From contig NZ_JXXV01000025.1 in NCBI RefSeq assembly GCF_000967545.1, positions 1 to 64,000 of the forward strand: a stretch of 64,000 bases of DNA, read 5' to 3'. A model generated the notes under the pieces. That model had not been told where the DNA came from. It saw only the letters and a list, made by a program, of their open reading frames with translations, and searched no databases. Origin of the DNA: Vibrio galatheae (lineage in GTDB: Bacteria; Pseudomonadota; Gammaproteobacteria; Enterobacterales; Vibrionaceae). This document shows positions 40,380-53,206 of the stretch, piece by piece (the stretch's first letter is position 1; each line of letters starts with the position of its first letter). The position numbers and the translations under genes are program-made.

Positions 40380-43079
40380 ATGACACAAATTACTGTTAAG
40401 GCACTGAGTGAAGAAATTGGTACACCAGTGGACCGCTTGATTGAACAACTTGCTGACGCGGGTATGAAGAAAGCGAGTAGTGATCAAGTTACTGATGAAG
40501 AAAAACAGAAACTTTTGACTCACCTTAAGAAAGAGCACGGCGACACGTCGGGTGACACTGAGCCAACTCGCCTAACTCTACAGCGTAAAACTCGCAGCAC
40601 ACTGAGCGTTAATGCTGGTGGTGGCAAGAGTAAGGATGTTCAAGTAGAAGTGCGTAAAAAGCGCACGTATGTGAAGCGCAGCATTATCGAAGACGACGCG
40701 AAACGTGAGGCTGAGGAAACAGCGAAGCGTGAAGCTGAAGAGCTTGCGAAGCGTGAGGCTGAAGAGCAAGCGAAACGTGAAGCTGCAGAGAAAGCAAAAC
40801 GCGAGGCCGAAGAAAAAGCGAAGCAAGAAGTGGATGCAAAACGCGAAGCTGAAGATAAGGCCAAACGCGCACAAGCTGATAAGGCTAAGAAAGACATGAA
40901 TGCAAAAAATGCGGAAGCTAATACGCAAGCTAAGAAAGAAGCTGACGAGCTGAAGCGTCGTCAGGAAGAAGAAGCCCAACGTAAAGCAGAGCAAGAAGCG
41001 GCTAAACTTGTCGAAGAAGCTCGTAAGCTAGCGGAAGAAAACGAAGCTCGTTGGACTGAAGAAGAGAAGAAGAAGAAAGAGTTAGAGAATTCTGACTATC
41101 ACGTAACCACTTCTTCTTATGCTCGTGAAGCTGAAGATGCTGCGGATCGCAAAGAAGAAGGCGGTCGTCGTAAGAAGAAGAAGAGCAAACCTTCGAACAA
41201 AGATGATGAGTCAGCGGCACGTAATAGCCGTAACCAACGTGGCGGCAAAGCCGGTCGTAACAGAGGCAAACTAGCAAAACCAGCTTCTATGCAACAAGGT
41301 TTTGATAAGACTGCTACTGTAGCAAAAGCGGACGTTGTTATCGGTGAAACAATTGTTGTTTCTGAACTGGCAAGCAAAATGTCAGTGAAAGGCACTGAAG
41401 TCATCAAAGTGATGATGAAGATGGGCGCGATGGCGACGATCAACCAAGTGATCGACCAAGAAACAGCACAACTTGTTGCTGAAGAAATGGGCCACAAGGT
41501 TATTCTGCGTAAAGAGAATGAGCTAGAAGAAGCGGTACTATCTGATCGTGATAGCGACGCAGAAGCAGTTCATCGTGCACCTGTAGTCACTATCATGGGC
41601 CACGTTGACCACGGTAAAACGTCGACACTTGACTACATCCGTAAAGCGCATGTTGCTTCGGGTGAAGCGGGCGGTATCACACAGCACATCGGTGCATACC
41701 ACGTTGAAACTGATAACGGTATGATCACTTTCCTTGATACTCCAGGACACGCAGCGTTTACCGCTATGCGTGCTCGTGGTGCTCAAGCGACAGATATCGT
41801 TGTTCTTGTTGTTGCGGCAGACGATGGTGTAATGCCACAAACAATCGAAGCAATCCAGCACGCGAAAGCGGCAGGCGTACCTCTGATTGTTGCAGTGAAC
41901 AAGATCGATAAAGAAGACGCAAACCCAGATAACGTTAAGAATGAGCTAGCTCAGTACGACGTTATTCCTGAAGAGTGGGGCGGTGAGAACATGTTCGTTC
42001 ACATCTCTGCGAAACAGGGTACAAACATCGACGGTCTGCTAGAAACTATCCTGCTACAATCCGAAGTTCTTGAACTGACGGCTGTTAAAGACGGTATGGC
42101 GTCTGGTGTTGTGGTTGAATCTCGTCTTGATAAAGGTCGCGGTCCAGTTGCAACGGTACTTGTTCAATCAGGTACGCTTAACAAAGGCGATATCGTTCTT
42201 TGTGGTCAAGAATACGGCCGTGTTCGTGCAATGCGCGATGAGAACGGTCAAGAAGTGACTTCGGCTGGTCCATCTATCCCAGTAGAGATTTTAGGACTTT
42301 CTGGTGTACCAGCGTCTGGTGATGAAGCAACAGTTGTACGTGACGAGCGTAAAGCACGTGAAGTAGCGAACTACCGTCAAGGTAAATTCCGTGAAGTGAA
42401 ACTAGCACGTCAGCAGAAAGCGAAACTAGAGAACATGTTCTCTAACATGACAGCTGGTGAAGTTGCTGAACTCAACGTGGTTCTTAAAGCTGACGTACAA
42501 GGTTCTGTTGAAGCAATTGCTGACTCGCTACGTAAACTTTCAACTGATGAAGTGAAAGTGAACATCGTAGGCTCTGGTGTTGGTGGTATCACTGAAACTG
42601 ACGCAGTACTTGCAGCAGCATCGAATGCAATCATTCTTGGCTTCAACGTTCGTGCTGATGCAACAGCGCGTCGTACAGTTGAGAACGAAAACCTAGACCT
42701 ACGTTACTACTCAATCATTTACCAATTGATTGACGAAGTGAAACAAGCAATGGGCGGTATGCTTGCTCCTGAATTCAAGCAAGAGATCATTGGTCTTGCT
42801 GAAGTACGTGACGTATTTAAGTCACCGAAACTGGGCGCAATCGCTGGTTGTATGGTTACTGAAGGTCTGATTAAGCGTAACAACCCTATCCGTGTACTAC
42901 GTGATAACGTTGTTATCTACGAAGGTGAACTAGAATCACTTCGTCGCTTTAAAGATGACGTTCAAGAAGTTAAGAACGGCTACGAGTGTGGTATCGGCGT
43001 TAAGAACTACAATGATGTTCGCGTTGGTGACCAAATCGAAGTATTCGAAATCGTAGAAGTTAAACGTACTCTTGACTAA
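40380..43079 (+). CDS. infB: Translation initiation factor IF-2
   Basis: GTPase that brings fMet-tRNA to the 30S subunit. From the ATG at 40380, after AAGGAGG, it has 899 aa. The N-terminal domain ([21 protein letters not shown]) is followed by a charged linker with repeated AKREAEE units at about residues 105-170. The G domain begins with GHVDHGKT at 407-414, then [13 protein letters not shown] and SAKQG. Domains II and IV follow ([26 protein letters not shown]). Internal starts giving shorter isoforms, as in E. coli, are possible but not obvious. Confidence 0.98.
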   Translation: MTQITVKALSEEIGTPVDRLIEQLADAGMKKASSDQVTDEEKQKLLTHLKKEHGDTSGDTEPTRLTLQRKTRSTLSVNAGGGKSKDVQVEVRKKRTYVKRSIIEDDAKREAEETAKREAEELAKREAEEQAKREAAEKAKREAEEKAKQEVDAKREAEDKAKRAQADKAKKDMNAKNAEANTQAKKEADELKRRQEEEAQRKAEQEAAKLVEEARKLAEENEARWTEEEKKKKELENSDYHVTTSSYAREAEDAADRKEEGGRRKKKKSKPSNKDDESAARNSRNQRGGKAGRNRGKLAKPASMQQGFDKTATVAKADVVIGETIVVSELASKMSVKGTEVIKVMMKMGAMATINQVIDQETAQLVAEEMGHKVILRKENELEEAVLSDRDSDAEAVHRAPVVTIMGHVDHGKTSTLDYIRKAHVASGEAGGITQHIGAYHVETDNGMITFLDTPGHAAFTAMRARGAQATDIVVLVVAADDGVMPQTIEAIQHAKAAGVPLIVAVNKIDKEDANPDNVKNELAQYDVIPEEWGGENMFVHISAKQGTNIDGLLETILLQSEVLELTAVKDGMASGVVVESRLDKGRGPVATVLVQSGTLNKGDIVLCGQEYGRVRAMRDENGQEVTSAGPSIPVEILGLSGVPASGDEATVVRDERKAREVANYRQGKFREVKLARQQKAKLENMFSNMTAGEVAELNVVLKADVQGSVEAIADSLRKLSTDEVKVNIVGSGVGGITETDAVLAAASNAIILGFNVRADATARRTVENENLDLRYYSIIYQLIDEVKQAMGGMLAPEFKQEIIGLAEVRDVFKSPKLGAIAGCMVTEGLIKRNNPIRVLRDNVVIYEGELESLRRFKDDVQEVKNGYECGIGVKNYNDVRVGDQIEVFEIVEVKRTLD
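40690..40872 (+). repeat. KREAEE-coding repeat tract inside infB
   Basis: About seven imperfect 24-nt units coding AKREAEE-x occur in the IF-2 linker. Alternating Lys/Arg and Glu suggests a long single charged helix. The tract creates long open frames on the complementary strand that are not genes. Confidence 0.8.
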
Positions 43080-43141
43080 TTGACTAACATTACTGGCTTA
43101 CTCATTGATGGATAAGTAGTAATTGGTTGTTGAATACGCCA

Positions 43142-43170
43142 TGGGGGGCTGGAATTAATCCATCCCCCCA
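43142..43170 (+). terminator. Strong hairpin between infB and rbfA
   Basis: TGGGGGG pairs with CCCCCCA and TGGA with TCCA, with one mismatch between, around ATTAA. TTCTTTC follows, so it may be a partial terminator or a processing/stability element within the operon. Confidence 0.6.
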
Positions 43171-43193
43171 TTCTTTCTAATAAGAGAAAAGAT

Positions 43194-43601
43194 ATGTCAA
43201 AAGAATTTAGCCGCACGCAGCGTGTTGCACAACAGCTGCAAAAAGAACTTGCGATGATCCTTCAGCGCGAAGTTCGTGATTCTCGCCTAGGTATGGTGAC
43301 CATTTCTGATGTAGAAGTGTCACGTGACCTAGCATACGCAAAAGTATTCGTTACTTTCCTATGTGTTGGTGAACAAACACCAGAGTCTTGCCTAGAAGCA
43401 CTGCGTGAACATGAAGTTCACATTCGCATGATGCTAGGTAAGCGCATTTGCCTGCGTCTAACACCTGAAGTTCGTTTCTACTACGACAATACCCTAGTTG
43501 AAGGTATGCGTATGTCGAACTTAGTGTCAGAAGTGGTTAACGAAGATAAGCGCAAGCAGCATGACGCAGGTCGTGAAGAAGACCAGGCAGGTGAAGAGTA
43601 A
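43194..43601 (+). CDS. rbfA: Ribosome-binding factor A
   Basis: Cold-shock-linked factor for 16S rRNA 5'-end maturation. Length 135 aa, KH-like fold. Family segments are [49 protein letters not shown] and [35 protein letters not shown] lies before the ATG. The stop overlaps the truB start by one base (TAATG). Confidence 0.97.
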   Translation: MSKEFSRTQRVAQQLQKELAMILQREVRDSRLGMVTISDVEVSRDLAYAKVFVTFLCVGEQTPESCLEALREHEVHIRMMLGKRICLRLTPEVRFYYDNTLVEGMRMSNLVSEVVNEDKRKQHDAGREEDQAGEE

Positions 43602-44548
43602 TGGCTCGTCGTCGTAAAGGTCGTCCAATTAACGGTGTTATCCTTTTGGATAAGCCAACAGGCATTTCATCTAATGATGCACTGCAAAAAGTAAAACGTA
43701 TTTACTTTGCGGAGAAAGCAGGTCATACCGGTGCTCTGGATCCCCTAGCGACAGGTATGCTGCCAATTTGTCTTGGTGAAGCGACCAAGTTCTCTCAGTT
43801 TCTATTAGATTCTGACAAGCGTTACCGAGTGATAGCTAAACTGGGGCAGCGTACCGATACGTCAGATTCTGATGGTGAGGTGGTTGAAACACGTCCAGTT
43901 AATGTGAACCTTGAACAGCTTGAAGCCTGCATTGATAAGTTCCGTGGTGAATCTGATCAGGTGCCATCCATGTTCTCGGCTTTGAAGTATCAAGGCAAGC
44001 CGCTGTATGAATATGCACGTAAAGGCATCGAAGTTCCGCGTGAATCTCGTAAAATCACGGTATATGAGATAGTTCTGCATCGTTTCGAAGGCGATGAGGT
44101 TGAGATGGAAGTGCACTGCTCAAAAGGGACTTACATTCGTACTATCGTTGATGATCTTGGTGAGATGCTAGGTTGTGGTGCACACGTAACTATGCTGCGT
44201 CGTACAGGTGTGGCGAAATATCCTTATGAGAAGATGGTGACTCTAGAGCAGCTCAACGAGCTTCTTGAACAAGCGCATCGTGATGAGGTGGCTCCGAAAG
44301 AGCTACTTGATCCCCTGTTGTTACCTATGGATACTGCGGTCGAAGACTTACCAGAAGTGAACTTAAATGCTGAGCTAACAGATTTAGTTCAACACGGTAT
44401 GCCCGTTCAGGTATTTGGCGCACCAGAAGGGTCGCCACTACGCATGACTTCTGGTGAAGAAAAGCTCTTTATCGGCGTTGCGGAAGTGAACGATGACGGT
44501 AAGGTTGCTCCTAAGCGCTTAGTGGTTTTCCGCGAAGAAGCTGAGTAA
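43601..44548 (+). CDS. truB: tRNA pseudouridine(55) synthase
   Basis: Makes pseudouridine 55 in the T loop of tRNAs. Length 315 aa (E. coli 314). The catalytic Asp is D47 in [16 protein letters not shown]. Other motifs are [42 protein letters not shown] and a C-terminal PUA-like domain. It ends the nusA cluster with its own terminator. rpsO, which follows truB in E. coli, is elsewhere in this window. Confidence 0.98.
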   Translation: MARRRKGRPINGVILLDKPTGISSNDALQKVKRIYFAEKAGHTGALDPLATGMLPICLGEATKFSQFLLDSDKRYRVIAKLGQRTDTSDSDGEVVETRPVNVNLEQLEACIDKFRGESDQVPSMFSALKYQGKPLYEYARKGIEVPRESRKITVYEIVLHRFEGDEVEMEVHCSKGTYIRTIVDDLGEMLGCGAHVTMLRRTGVAKYPYEKMVTLEQLNELLEQAHRDEVAPKELLDPLLLPMDTAVEDLPEVNLNAELTDLVQHGMPVQVFGAPEGSPLRMTSGEEKLFIGVAEVNDDGKVAPKRLVVFREEAE

Positions 44549-44568
44549 CACTGTTACTATTGGACATT

Positions 44569-44598
44569 AAAAACCGAAGCTGATGCTTCGGTTTTTTT
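44569..44598. terminator. Terminator after truB
   Basis: CCGAAGC pairs with GCTTCGG around TGAT, with A residues before and seven T residues after. It can also end the minus-strand DUF1499 transcript. Confidence 0.85.
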
Positions 44599-44881
44599 AT
44601 ACCAGTGCCTTAACCTGATAACTCTTATAACTATTGCTATCCAAGTCGCTTGAGGTGGGCTTGACTGGCGGAGTACGCGCAGAGCAATTTCTGCGCATAC
44701 TTGCCGCAATAGCCACAAAGATCACCACATCCAGTTCTAGCCCAAGTACGACAAGCTTTGCGAAGGTGCGGTATTTGTGAAGCAAAACTTATTTACTCGG
44801 CATGGTCGTTTAGCCTTGCGGGTTTACATTGGCTTCAATTACCGGTGTTTTGCGTAAGAAATGCCATTCCTTTGTAAGAGA
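44599..44881. other. Unexplained intergenic segment at a gene-block junction
   Basis: About 280 nt with no convincing gene. It contains a perfect hairpin GCGCAGA/TCTGCGC (44677-44696). On the minus strand one frame reads a Cys-rich remnant (CGDLCGYCGKYAQKLLCAYSA) that is interrupted upstream by a stop and lacks a start; another frame gives a 62-aa reading without a ribosome site. It resembles decayed coding or repeated intergenic sequence. I cannot name the source. Confidence 0.4.
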
Positions 44882-45310
44882 TTACTTAACCAATTTCGCC
44901 TCAGTCAGAACTGCTCTAAGTGTATCGGCGCGCTTGCGGTTCACGCCAAAATCAGAGCGGCCAGTACGTGATTCAGAGCGAACGATCAGATTATTTCCTT
45001 CGATTTTTAGCTCAAGGTCATCAACAAAGCGCATGATCTTGCTGGTAAACTCAACCCTTAAGTAGTCATCCGCTTTTTCGGCTGTTTTGGTTCTCGGCTG
45101 TTCGAGTACCACAGCTTCGATTTGATCTAAGGTTACGCCATCATTGAGTTCAAATGGCGCGAGATTATGCTCGGGACGATTGTCTTGGGTTGAAACACAG
45201 TTAGGTGTTTCACCGCAAGGGGAAGCGGTTCTATCGGTCATATTTTCTACTCCTTGGCTACAAGCGGTTAAACCCAAAACAGTGATCGAAAGGAGAGCGA
45301 CTTTCTTCAT
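44882..45310 (-). CDS. DUF1499 lipoprotein
   Basis: Protein of 142 aa with a lipoprotein signal; the lipobox LGLTAC puts the lipidated Cys at residue 17. The mature part has the DUF1499 pattern: CGETPNCVSTQDNRPEHNLAPF near the start, then DDYLRVEFTSKIMRFVDDLELKI and the end SESRTGRSDFGVNRKRADTLR. The function is unknown. It is predicted to sit in the periplasm, bound to a membrane. Own promoter likely, as a terminator separates it from gltD. Confidence 0.85.
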   Translation of the reverse strand: MKKVALLSITVLGLTACSQGVENMTDRTASPCGETPNCVSTQDNRPEHNLAPFELNDGVTLDQIEAVVLEQPRTKTAEKADDYLRVEFTSKIMRFVDDLELKIEGNNLIVRSESRTGRSDFGVNRKRADTLRAVLTEAKLVK

Positions 45311-45365
45311 CTTGAATGCCTTTAATTATTTTCTGTTATGAAAATCAATTATATGTTGGAAATAA

Positions 45366-45394
45366 AAAAAGGATCCACACTATGGATCCTTTTT
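45366..45394. terminator. Terminator of the downstream gltBD operon
   Basis: AAAAAGGATCCA pairs with TGGATCCTTTTT around CACTA, 16 nt beyond the gltD stop codon on the minus strand. Confidence 0.88.
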
Positions 45395-45409
45395 GACGTT
45401 GGCTGACGT

Positions 45410-46825
<1,416 letters not shown>

Positions 46826-46843
46826 TCAAACATCCTCCATGAT

Positions 46844-49800
46844 TTACTGGACTTGAACGCGCAATTCTGCGGCACTGCGACTTTGGTGACCAAGCAGAGT
46901 ATTTAAATCTGCCGCCTGTGGTTTCACTAGGTAGAACTTAGGAATCCATTCGTCAAAGTTCGCCAAGATGTTTTCCGCATGCACAGAGCCTGTTTCTTCA
47001 AGATGTTCGGCAATCAGACCACGCAAATGTTCTTGATGAATATAGAGTTCTGAAAGCGCAACTGCGTCAACAGACTCTTGATTCACTCGACCTTGGAAAT
47101 CATCGTTTTCATCCAAGACGTAAGCAAATCCGCCCGTCATACCCGCGCCAAAGTTAACCCCTGTAGCGCCAAGTATCGCGACAATACCGCCAGTCATGTA
47201 TTCACAAGCGTTGTCTCCAGCGCCCTCAATCACAGCTATGGTTCCCGAGTTACGTACACCGAAGCGCTCACCAGCCGTACCTGCTGCAAACAATTTGCCA
47301 CCTGTTGCACCGTAGAGACAGGTGTTACCAATAATGGTCGCTTCGTTACATTTAAAGGCAGTACCTTGGTGCGGTTTGATGACAATTTTCCCCCCGGCCA
47401 TGCCTTTACCAACGTAGTCATTCGCATCACCAGTTAGATAAAGTTCAACCCCGCCTGCGTTCCAAACTCCAAAGGATTGACCAGCCGTACCGTCTAAGTG
47501 CAACTTAATCGGGGTCGCAGCCAGACCTTGATTACCGTAACGTTTGGCAATCTCACCGGATAGGCGAGCGCCAATTGAGCGATCAGTATTGATGACGTTG
47601 TAGAAGAAATCTGCCGCTTGCTGCTTTTCAACAGCGGTTAACGCATCGTCAATAATCTTCTGGTTTAACTCGCCCTTATCGAAAGGCGTATTTGGTTCTG
47701 TCCAATACAGCGGATGGTTCTGTGGAGAAACCGGAGCTTCAAGGATGCCAGAGAGATCGAGTTTACTCTGCTTCGCCGTCATGCCTTCAACGGCTTCAAG
47801 TAGATCCGTACGACCAATCAAATCAGTGAGCTTTTCTACACCAAGTTCCGCGAGCAGTTCACGTACCTCATCAGCAAGACCAATAAAGTAGTTCATCACC
47901 ATCTCTGGGAGGCCTTTGAAGTACTCTTTACGTAGTGTGTCATCTTGAGTTGCAACACCAGTCGCACAGTTGTTGAGGTGGCAAATGCGTAGGAACTTAC
48001 AGCCCATGGCAACCATAGGTGCCGTACCGAAACCGAAACTTTCAGCGCCAAGTATCGCCGCTTTAACCACATCAAGCCCCGTCTTAAGGCCGCCGTCGAC
48101 CTGAAGACGAATCTTATGACGCAGTCCGTTGGAGACTAGCGCTTGCTGAGTTTCTGCCAGACCTAGTTCCCAAGGGCTACCTGCATATTTGACTGAGGTC
48201 AGCGGGCTTGCTGCAGTACCACCGTCATAGCCAGAGATAGTGATCAAGTCAGCATAAGCTTTCGCGACACCAGTGGCGATCGTACCGACGCCTGGCTCAG
48301 ATACCAGTTTGACGGAAACCAGCGCTTTTGGATTGACTTGTTTAAGGTCGAAGATTAGCTGAGCTAAATCCTCAATTGAATAAATGTCGTGGTGTGGCGG
48401 TGGTGAAATCAGGGTAACGCCTTGCACCGAGTAACGCAGCTTAGCAATCTCAGCGGTGACTTTGTGCCCTGGTAGCTGACCCCCTTCACCGGGTTTTGCC
48501 CCTTGTGCGACCTTTATTTGCAGCACATCTGCATTAGTGAGGTAATGCGGCGTTACACCAAATCGACCCGACGCGACCTGTTTGATCCGCGAGTTGCGCT
48601 CGGTACCAAAGCGACGTGGATCTTCCCCCCCTTCACCCGAGTTGGAGTAACCACCTAAACGGTTCATGGCGGTTGCCAGCGCTTCGTGAGCTTCTGGGCT
48701 GAGTGCACCAATTGACATCGCAGCTGAATCAAAGCGCTTAAACAACTCTGTACTTGGCTCAATTTTTTCTAGTGCTAATGGGGAGTCTGACTTTTTCAGA
48801 CGCATTAAATCACGTAGCATGGCCGCTGGACGGTTGTTGACTTGTTTGGCAAAGCTCTTGTAGTCCGAAGCTTGACCAGATTTCACCGCGGTTTGCAGTG
48901 TACCAACAACATCTGGGTTGTAGGCGTGATATTCACCACCGTGAACATATTTCAGTAAGCCACCATGATCAATTGGTTTACGTTTGGCCCAAGCTTTGCG
49001 AGATAAGTTGTAGAGGTCTTGTTCGAAGTCTTCAAAGTTTGCCCCTTGGATACGGGTTGTCACGCCTTTGAAACAGAGATCAACGACCTCCTGACTTAAA
49101 CCGACCGCTTCAAAGAGTTGTGAGCAACGGTATGAAGCGACCGTCGATATGCCCATCTTAGACATGATCTTGTACAAGCCTTTATTGATGCCGTATTGAT
49201 AATTTTGCATCACTTCGCGATAGCTCTTATCAATCCCACCTTCATCAATCACTTTACCCAAGGCTTCATAAGCCAGATATGGGTAGACTGCAGTGGCACC
49301 GAAACCGAGTAGTACTGCAAATTGGTGCGGGTCTCTTACTGTACCAGTCTCGGCAATAATATTCGCATCACAGCGTAGATTGGCATCGATCAGTCTAGTT
49401 TGAACCGCGCCGACTGCCATTGCTGCTGGAATCGGCAGTCGGCCTTTGGTTAACTCACGGTCGGAAAGTACCACCAAAACCGATCCGCTCTTAACGACTT
49501 TCTCTGCTTGGTCACAAAGATCTAAAATCGCCTTCTCAAGATCTTTTTCTTGTGGGTCGTAATTGATGTCGAGCACTGAGTGGCCGTAATGATCGTCATT
49601 AAGATCAAGCAATTGCTGCATATCAGAATAGAGCAGTACTGGTGAGTCAAACGTGACACGATGAGCGTGGCCATCGGTTTCGCAAAACACGTTCATCTCT
49701 TGACCAATACTGGTCGCCAATGACATGACATGCTTTTCGCGCAGCGGATCAATTGGAGGGTTGGTTACCTGAGCAAATTTCTGACGGAAATAATCAGTGA

Positions 49801-51307
49801 TCAAACGCTCTTTTGAGGAGAGTACCGCCATTGGCGTATCATCGCCCATTGAACCAACCGCTTCTTGGCCCATATCGCCAAGAACACGAATCACCTGATC
49901 GATCTCTTCGTTGCTCATGGCAAATTGTTTTTGGTAGGTTTTTAGCTGATCGTCATCAAAGCTACGCTCGCCGACTTGATCTTCGGGCAGCTCTGAGAAT
50001 GGCGTTAGCTTGCGGACGTTGTTGTCCATCCACTCTTTATATGGATGGCGTCCTTTTAAGTCGTTATCGATTTCGCTAGATTGCCAAAGCTTGCCGTGGC
50101 GCGTATCCACCACTAAGAGTTCGCCTGGGCCAACACGACCTTTTTCAGCGACTTCATCGGGCGCATAGTCCCAGATACCAACTTCAGAGGCGAGGGTAAT
50201 TAGCTTATCTTTGGTGATCACATAGCGAGCCGGACGTAGGCCGTTGCGGTCTAGGTTGCAAGCAGCATAGCGACCATCTGAGAGTACAATACCCGCTGGA
50301 CCATCCCACGGTTCCATATGCTTAGAGTTAAAGTCATAGAAAGCTCGTAGATCTGGGTCCATATCTGGGTGGTTTTGCCAAGCAGGTGGAACCAGCATTC
50401 TCATCGCACGGAAGATATCCATGCCACCGGCTAAGAACAAGTCGAGCATGTTATCTAAGCTCGATGAATCAGAACCCGTTTCATTGACGAAAGGGGCGGC
50501 TGTTTGTAAATCGGGCAATAACGGAGATGAGAACTTATAAGCACGCGCACGAGCCCACTGTCTATTACCTTGAATGGTATTAATTTCGCCGTTGTGAGCT
50601 AAGTATCTAAATGGCTGAGCCAGTGGCCAACGTGGTTGGGTATTGGTAGAAAAGCGCTGGTGGAACAAACAGATAGCTGATTCCATGCGTAGATCTGCTA
50701 GGTCTAAATAGAATCTAGGTAAGTCAGCGGGCATGCATAGCCCTTTATAGACCATTACTTGAGTTGAAAGGCTACAAATATAAAATTCATTGTCGTCGAC
50801 GATCTGCTTTTCAATCCGTCGCCGAGCTATGTAGAGGCGACGCTCAATATCGCGTTCACGCCAACCTGCGGGAGCAGAGATAAATACCTGTTGAATATTG
50901 GGCAGTGAATCTGCGGCGATTGGACCAAGAACTGCAGCATTGGTTGGCACTTCTCGCCAGCCTGATACGGTCAAGGTTTCTTTAGCAAGTTCTTGATTAA
51001 TGATTTCTTTTGAGTGTTGAGCTTTGAGAGGATCTTGATTGAAGAAAATCATCCCCACGGCGTATTGTTTGCCGAGTTTAAAGCCATTTTCCTCGGCGAT
51101 TAGACGTAGATAGGAATCTGGTTTTTGTAGTAAAAGACCACACCCGTCGCCTGTTTTACCATCAGCGGCGATACCACCTCGGTGTGTCATGCGATCAAGT
51201 GCTGAAATTGCGGTACGAACCAACTTGTGGCTTGGTTCGCCTTCCATATGTGCAATTAAGCCAAATCCACAGTTGTCTTTTTCAAGACTAGGATCATATA
51301 AAGCCAT
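46844..51307 (-). CDS. gltB: Glutamate synthase large subunit, E. coli type
   Basis: Makes glutamate from 2-oxoglutarate and glutamine amide nitrogen. From the ATG at 51307 (GGGAGA upstream) it has 1487 aa; upstream in-frame residues look non-coding. The amidotransferase nucleophile is Cys13 (EKDNCGFGL) after a short propeptide. Synthase motifs are [42 protein letters not shown] and the [3Fe-4S] cysteines [12 protein letters not shown]. The glxB-type tail repeats ([26 protein letters not shown]) follow. It is clearly closer to E. coli GltB than its neighbour at 53206. Confidence 0.97.
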   Translation of the reverse strand: MALYDPSLEKDNCGFGLIAHMEGEPSHKLVRTAISALDRMTHRGGIAADGKTGDGCGLLLQKPDSYLRLIAEENGFKLGKQYAVGMIFFNQDPLKAQHSKEIINQELAKETLTVSGWREVPTNAAVLGPIAADSLPNIQQVFISAPAGWRERDIERRLYIARRRIEKQIVDDNEFYICSLSTQVMVYKGLCMPADLPRFYLDLADLRMESAICLFHQRFSTNTQPRWPLAQPFRYLAHNGEINTIQGNRQWARARAYKFSSPLLPDLQTAAPFVNETGSDSSSLDNMLDLFLAGGMDIFRAMRMLVPPAWQNHPDMDPDLRAFYDFNSKHMEPWDGPAGIVLSDGRYAACNLDRNGLRPARYVITKDKLITLASEVGIWDYAPDEVAEKGRVGPGELLVVDTRHGKLWQSSEIDNDLKGRHPYKEWMDNNVRKLTPFSELPEDQVGERSFDDDQLKTYQKQFAMSNEEIDQVIRVLGDMGQEAVGSMGDDTPMAVLSSKERLITDYFRQKFAQVTNPPIDPLREKHVMSLATSIGQEMNVFCETDGHAHRVTFDSPVLLYSDMQQLLDLNDDHYGHSVLDINYDPQEKDLEKAILDLCDQAEKVVKSGSVLVVLSDRELTKGRLPIPAAMAVGAVQTRLIDANLRCDANIIAETGTVRDPHQFAVLLGFGATAVYPYLAYEALGKVIDEGGIDKSYREVMQNYQYGINKGLYKIMSKMGISTVASYRCSQLFEAVGLSQEVVDLCFKGVTTRIQGANFEDFEQDLYNLSRKAWAKRKPIDHGGLLKYVHGGEYHAYNPDVVGTLQTAVKSGQASDYKSFAKQVNNRPAAMLRDLMRLKKSDSPLALEKIEPSTELFKRFDSAAMSIGALSPEAHEALATAMNRLGGYSNSGEGGEDPRRFGTERNSRIKQVASGRFGVTPHYLTNADVLQIKVAQGAKPGEGGQLPGHKVTAEIAKLRYSVQGVTLISPPPHHDIYSIEDLAQLIFDLKQVNPKALVSVKLVSEPGVGTIATGVAKAYADLITISGYDGGTAASPLTSVKYAGSPWELGLAETQQALVSNGLRHKIRLQVDGGLKTGLDVVKAAILGAESFGFGTAPMVAMGCKFLRICHLNNCATGVATQDDTLRKEYFKGLPEMVMNYFIGLADEVRELLAELGVEKLTDLIGRTDLLEAVEGMTAKQSKLDLSGILEAPVSPQNHPLYWTEPNTPFDKGELNQKIIDDALTAVEKQQAADFFYNVINTDRSIGARLSGEIAKRYGNQGLAATPIKLHLDGTAGQSFGVWNAGGVELYLTGDANDYVGKGMAGGKIVIKPHQGTAFKCNEATIIGNTCLYGATGGKLFAAGTAGERFGVRNSGTIAVIEGAGDNACEYMTGGIVAILGATGVNFGAGMTGGFAYVLDENDDFQGRVNQESVDAVALSELYIHQEHLRGLIAEHLEETGSVHAENILANFDEWIPKFYLVKPQAADLNTLLGHQSRSAAELRVQVQ

Positions 51308-51736
51308 TGCAATTCTCCCTTTGCTTCTCTGCCATCCCGACAGAACTACCAACATCAAAAGGGTTGGTATATATGACTAACTATGCGTTTTAATTGTTAT
51401 ATATCGTATAGATATGCATTAAATACTCTTAAAATATTTAACAAAATTGGACGAATTCATTTTCATCGACTTCACAACGTATAGGTTATTATAAAAAAGG
51501 TCAAGTTGTTGGTGGAAAATCACGTCAATATGCGATTTACCACGGAATGCGCTGTAATACTGTATATAATTCATAAGCTTAAGGTTTTAATTGTTACAAC
51601 TTTGCAACAAATGGAGTGTCGATAAAATAAAAAAGACCAGCACAATGTACTGGTCAATCGGAAAAGTTTGGAAGGAATGATTGTTTAAGCTAAGCCACCC
51701 AGAAGCTACTAAACGAGTTTCTTAGGTGGCTAGCTA
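51308..51736. other. Intergenic region between the two gltBD operons
   Basis: No gene is seen. It holds the 3' structures of the upstream gltD (a hairpin AGCTA-AGCCACC with GGTGGCTAGCT at about 51688-51735 and a terminator at 51625-51655) and an AT-rich stretch (about 51360-51560) that must carry the promoter of the downstream gltB. I did not find a consensus promoter pair there. Confidence 0.5.
51625..51655 (-). terminator. Terminator of the upstream gltBD operon
   Basis: On the minus strand GACCAG and CTGGTC pair around a 9-nt loop and are followed by a T-rich run (TTTTTTATTTTAT). Confidence 0.8.
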
Positions 51737-53206
51737 TTATGCGGATAGCATTAGTGAGTTGGCTTTTGCTTCCAAATTCGAGTTACCCATTAGGTAATCA
51801 TCGATAGCAATGGCACACTCGCGGCCTTCATTGATACAACGAACAACCAAAGATTGGCCAGTACGCATATCACCTGCGGCAAAGACACCTTTTTGGTTAG
51901 TCGCAAAACCGTCGGTCGCAACGTTACCGCGCTCATCCAGTTTGATATCCAACTGAGCAAGAGCGCCTGTTGGCTCTGGATGTAGGAAACCCATTGCCAA
52001 GAATGCCATATCACATGGGATAACACGCTCGCTGCCTTCAACTTCTTTGAAGCTTGGGCGTTCACCTGGTTTCGCATCTTGCCAAACGATGTCAGCAAGA
52101 CGCAGGCCAGTTACTTCGCCTTTATCATTACCGATGAACTCTTTAGTTAAGATGTTCCAATGACGATCAACACCTTCTTCATGAGAAGTAGAAGTGCGTA
52201 GAATCATCGGGTATTGAGGCCAAGGCATGTTCGCAGGACGTTTCTCTGGTGGGATCGGCATGATCTCAACTTGAGTGACGCTTGCAGCTTTGTGGCGGTT
52301 TGATGTACCAACACAGTCAGAGCCCGTGTCGCCACCACCGATAACAACAACATGCTTACCTTTTGCGTGAATCTCTTCAGTTTTGAGGTCCATGTTGTTT
52401 GCACGGCGGTTGTTCTGACCAAGGAACTCCATTGCGAAGTGAACCCCTTTCAGTTCACGACCCGGTACTGGTAGATCACGTGGTACAGTTGAGCCACCAG
52501 TCAACAGAACAACATCAAACTCTTGACGAAGCTGCTGAGCATTAACGTCAACCCCAATATGTTGGTTAACCTTAAACTCAACACCAGCTTCTGCCATCAA
52601 GTTGATTTTACGGTCAATGATGTCCATACCCAGTTTGAAATCTGGAATACCAAAGCGCAATAGACCACCCACTTTTTCGTCACGCTCAAACACAGTGACT
52701 GAGTGACCTGCGCTGTTTAGCTGCTCAGCAGCCGCAAGTCCTGCAGGGCCTGAGCCGATAATAGCAACAGTTTTACCTGTACGAGAACGTGGTGCCTTAG
52801 GCTTGGCGTATCCTTCACGATACGCCGTTTCTACGATAGTTTTCTCGATATTACAGATAGTGATTGGGTCTTGGTTGATGCCCAAAACACATGAACTTTC
52901 ACATGGAGCAGGACATACACGGCCAGTGAATTCTGGGAAGTTATTAGTAGAACTTAAAATTCGCCATGCTTCTTCCCAGCTATCACGGTATACCGCGTCA
53001 TTGAACTCAGGGATGATGTTACCAATCGGACAACCGTTGTGACAGAAAGGCACACCACAATCCATACAACGAGAAGCCTGAGTATTGATTTTGTCACCAA
53101 ACTCTTCGTTCAGAACGAATTCTTTGTTGTTCTCAATACGAACGGATGGGTCGATCTTCTGTGGAAGTTCGCGTCCATGTTCTAAAAATCCAGTAGGCTT
53201 ACCCAT
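51737..53206 (-). CDS. gltD: Glutamate synthase small subunit, second type
   Basis: Electron-transfer partner of the large subunit encoded just upstream. Length 489 aa, starting [19 protein letters not shown]. It has N-terminal Fe-S cysteines ([34 protein letters not shown]), an FAD site ([15 protein letters not shown]), an NADPH site ([16 protein letters not shown]), and the tail [20 protein letters not shown]. It differs clearly from the E. coli-type GltD 5 kb away. Its start overlaps the gltB stop by one base (TAATG). Confidence 0.96.
   Translation of the reverse strand: MGKPTGFLEHGRELPQKIDPSVRIENNKEFVLNEEFGDKINTQASRCMDCGVPFCHNGCPIGNIIPEFNDAVYRDSWEEAWRILSSTNNFPEFTGRVCPAPCESSCVLGINQDPITICNIEKTIVETAYREGYAKPKAPRSRTGKTVAIIGSGPAGLAAAEQLNSAGHSVTVFERDEKVGGLLRFGIPDFKLGMDIIDRKINLMAEAGVEFKVNQHIGVDVNAQQLRQEFDVVLLTGGSTVPRDLPVPGRELKGVHFAMEFLGQNNRRANNMDLKTEEIHAKGKHVVVIGGGDTGSDCVGTSNRHKAASVTQVEIMPIPPEKRPANMPWPQYPMILRTSTSHEEGVDRHWNILTKEFIGNDKGEVTGLRLADIVWQDAKPGERPSFKEVEGSERVIPCDMAFLAMGFLHPEPTGALAQLDIKLDERGNVATDGFATNQKGVFAAGDMRTGQSLVVRCINEGRECAIAIDDYLMGNSNLEAKANSLMLSA

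Noticed and set aside
40578..40994. Long reading frames on the minus strand across infB (also 40640-40897 and 41117-41497)
   Set aside because: They mirror the AKREAEE-coding repeat and biased codons of infB, lack ribosome sites, and give low-complexity Ser/Phe/Ala-rich products.
44597..44785. 62-codon minus-strand frame after truB
   Set aside because: It has no ribosome site and no recognisable family, and its 3' end overlaps the truB terminator. I treated the region as unassigned rather than as a gene.
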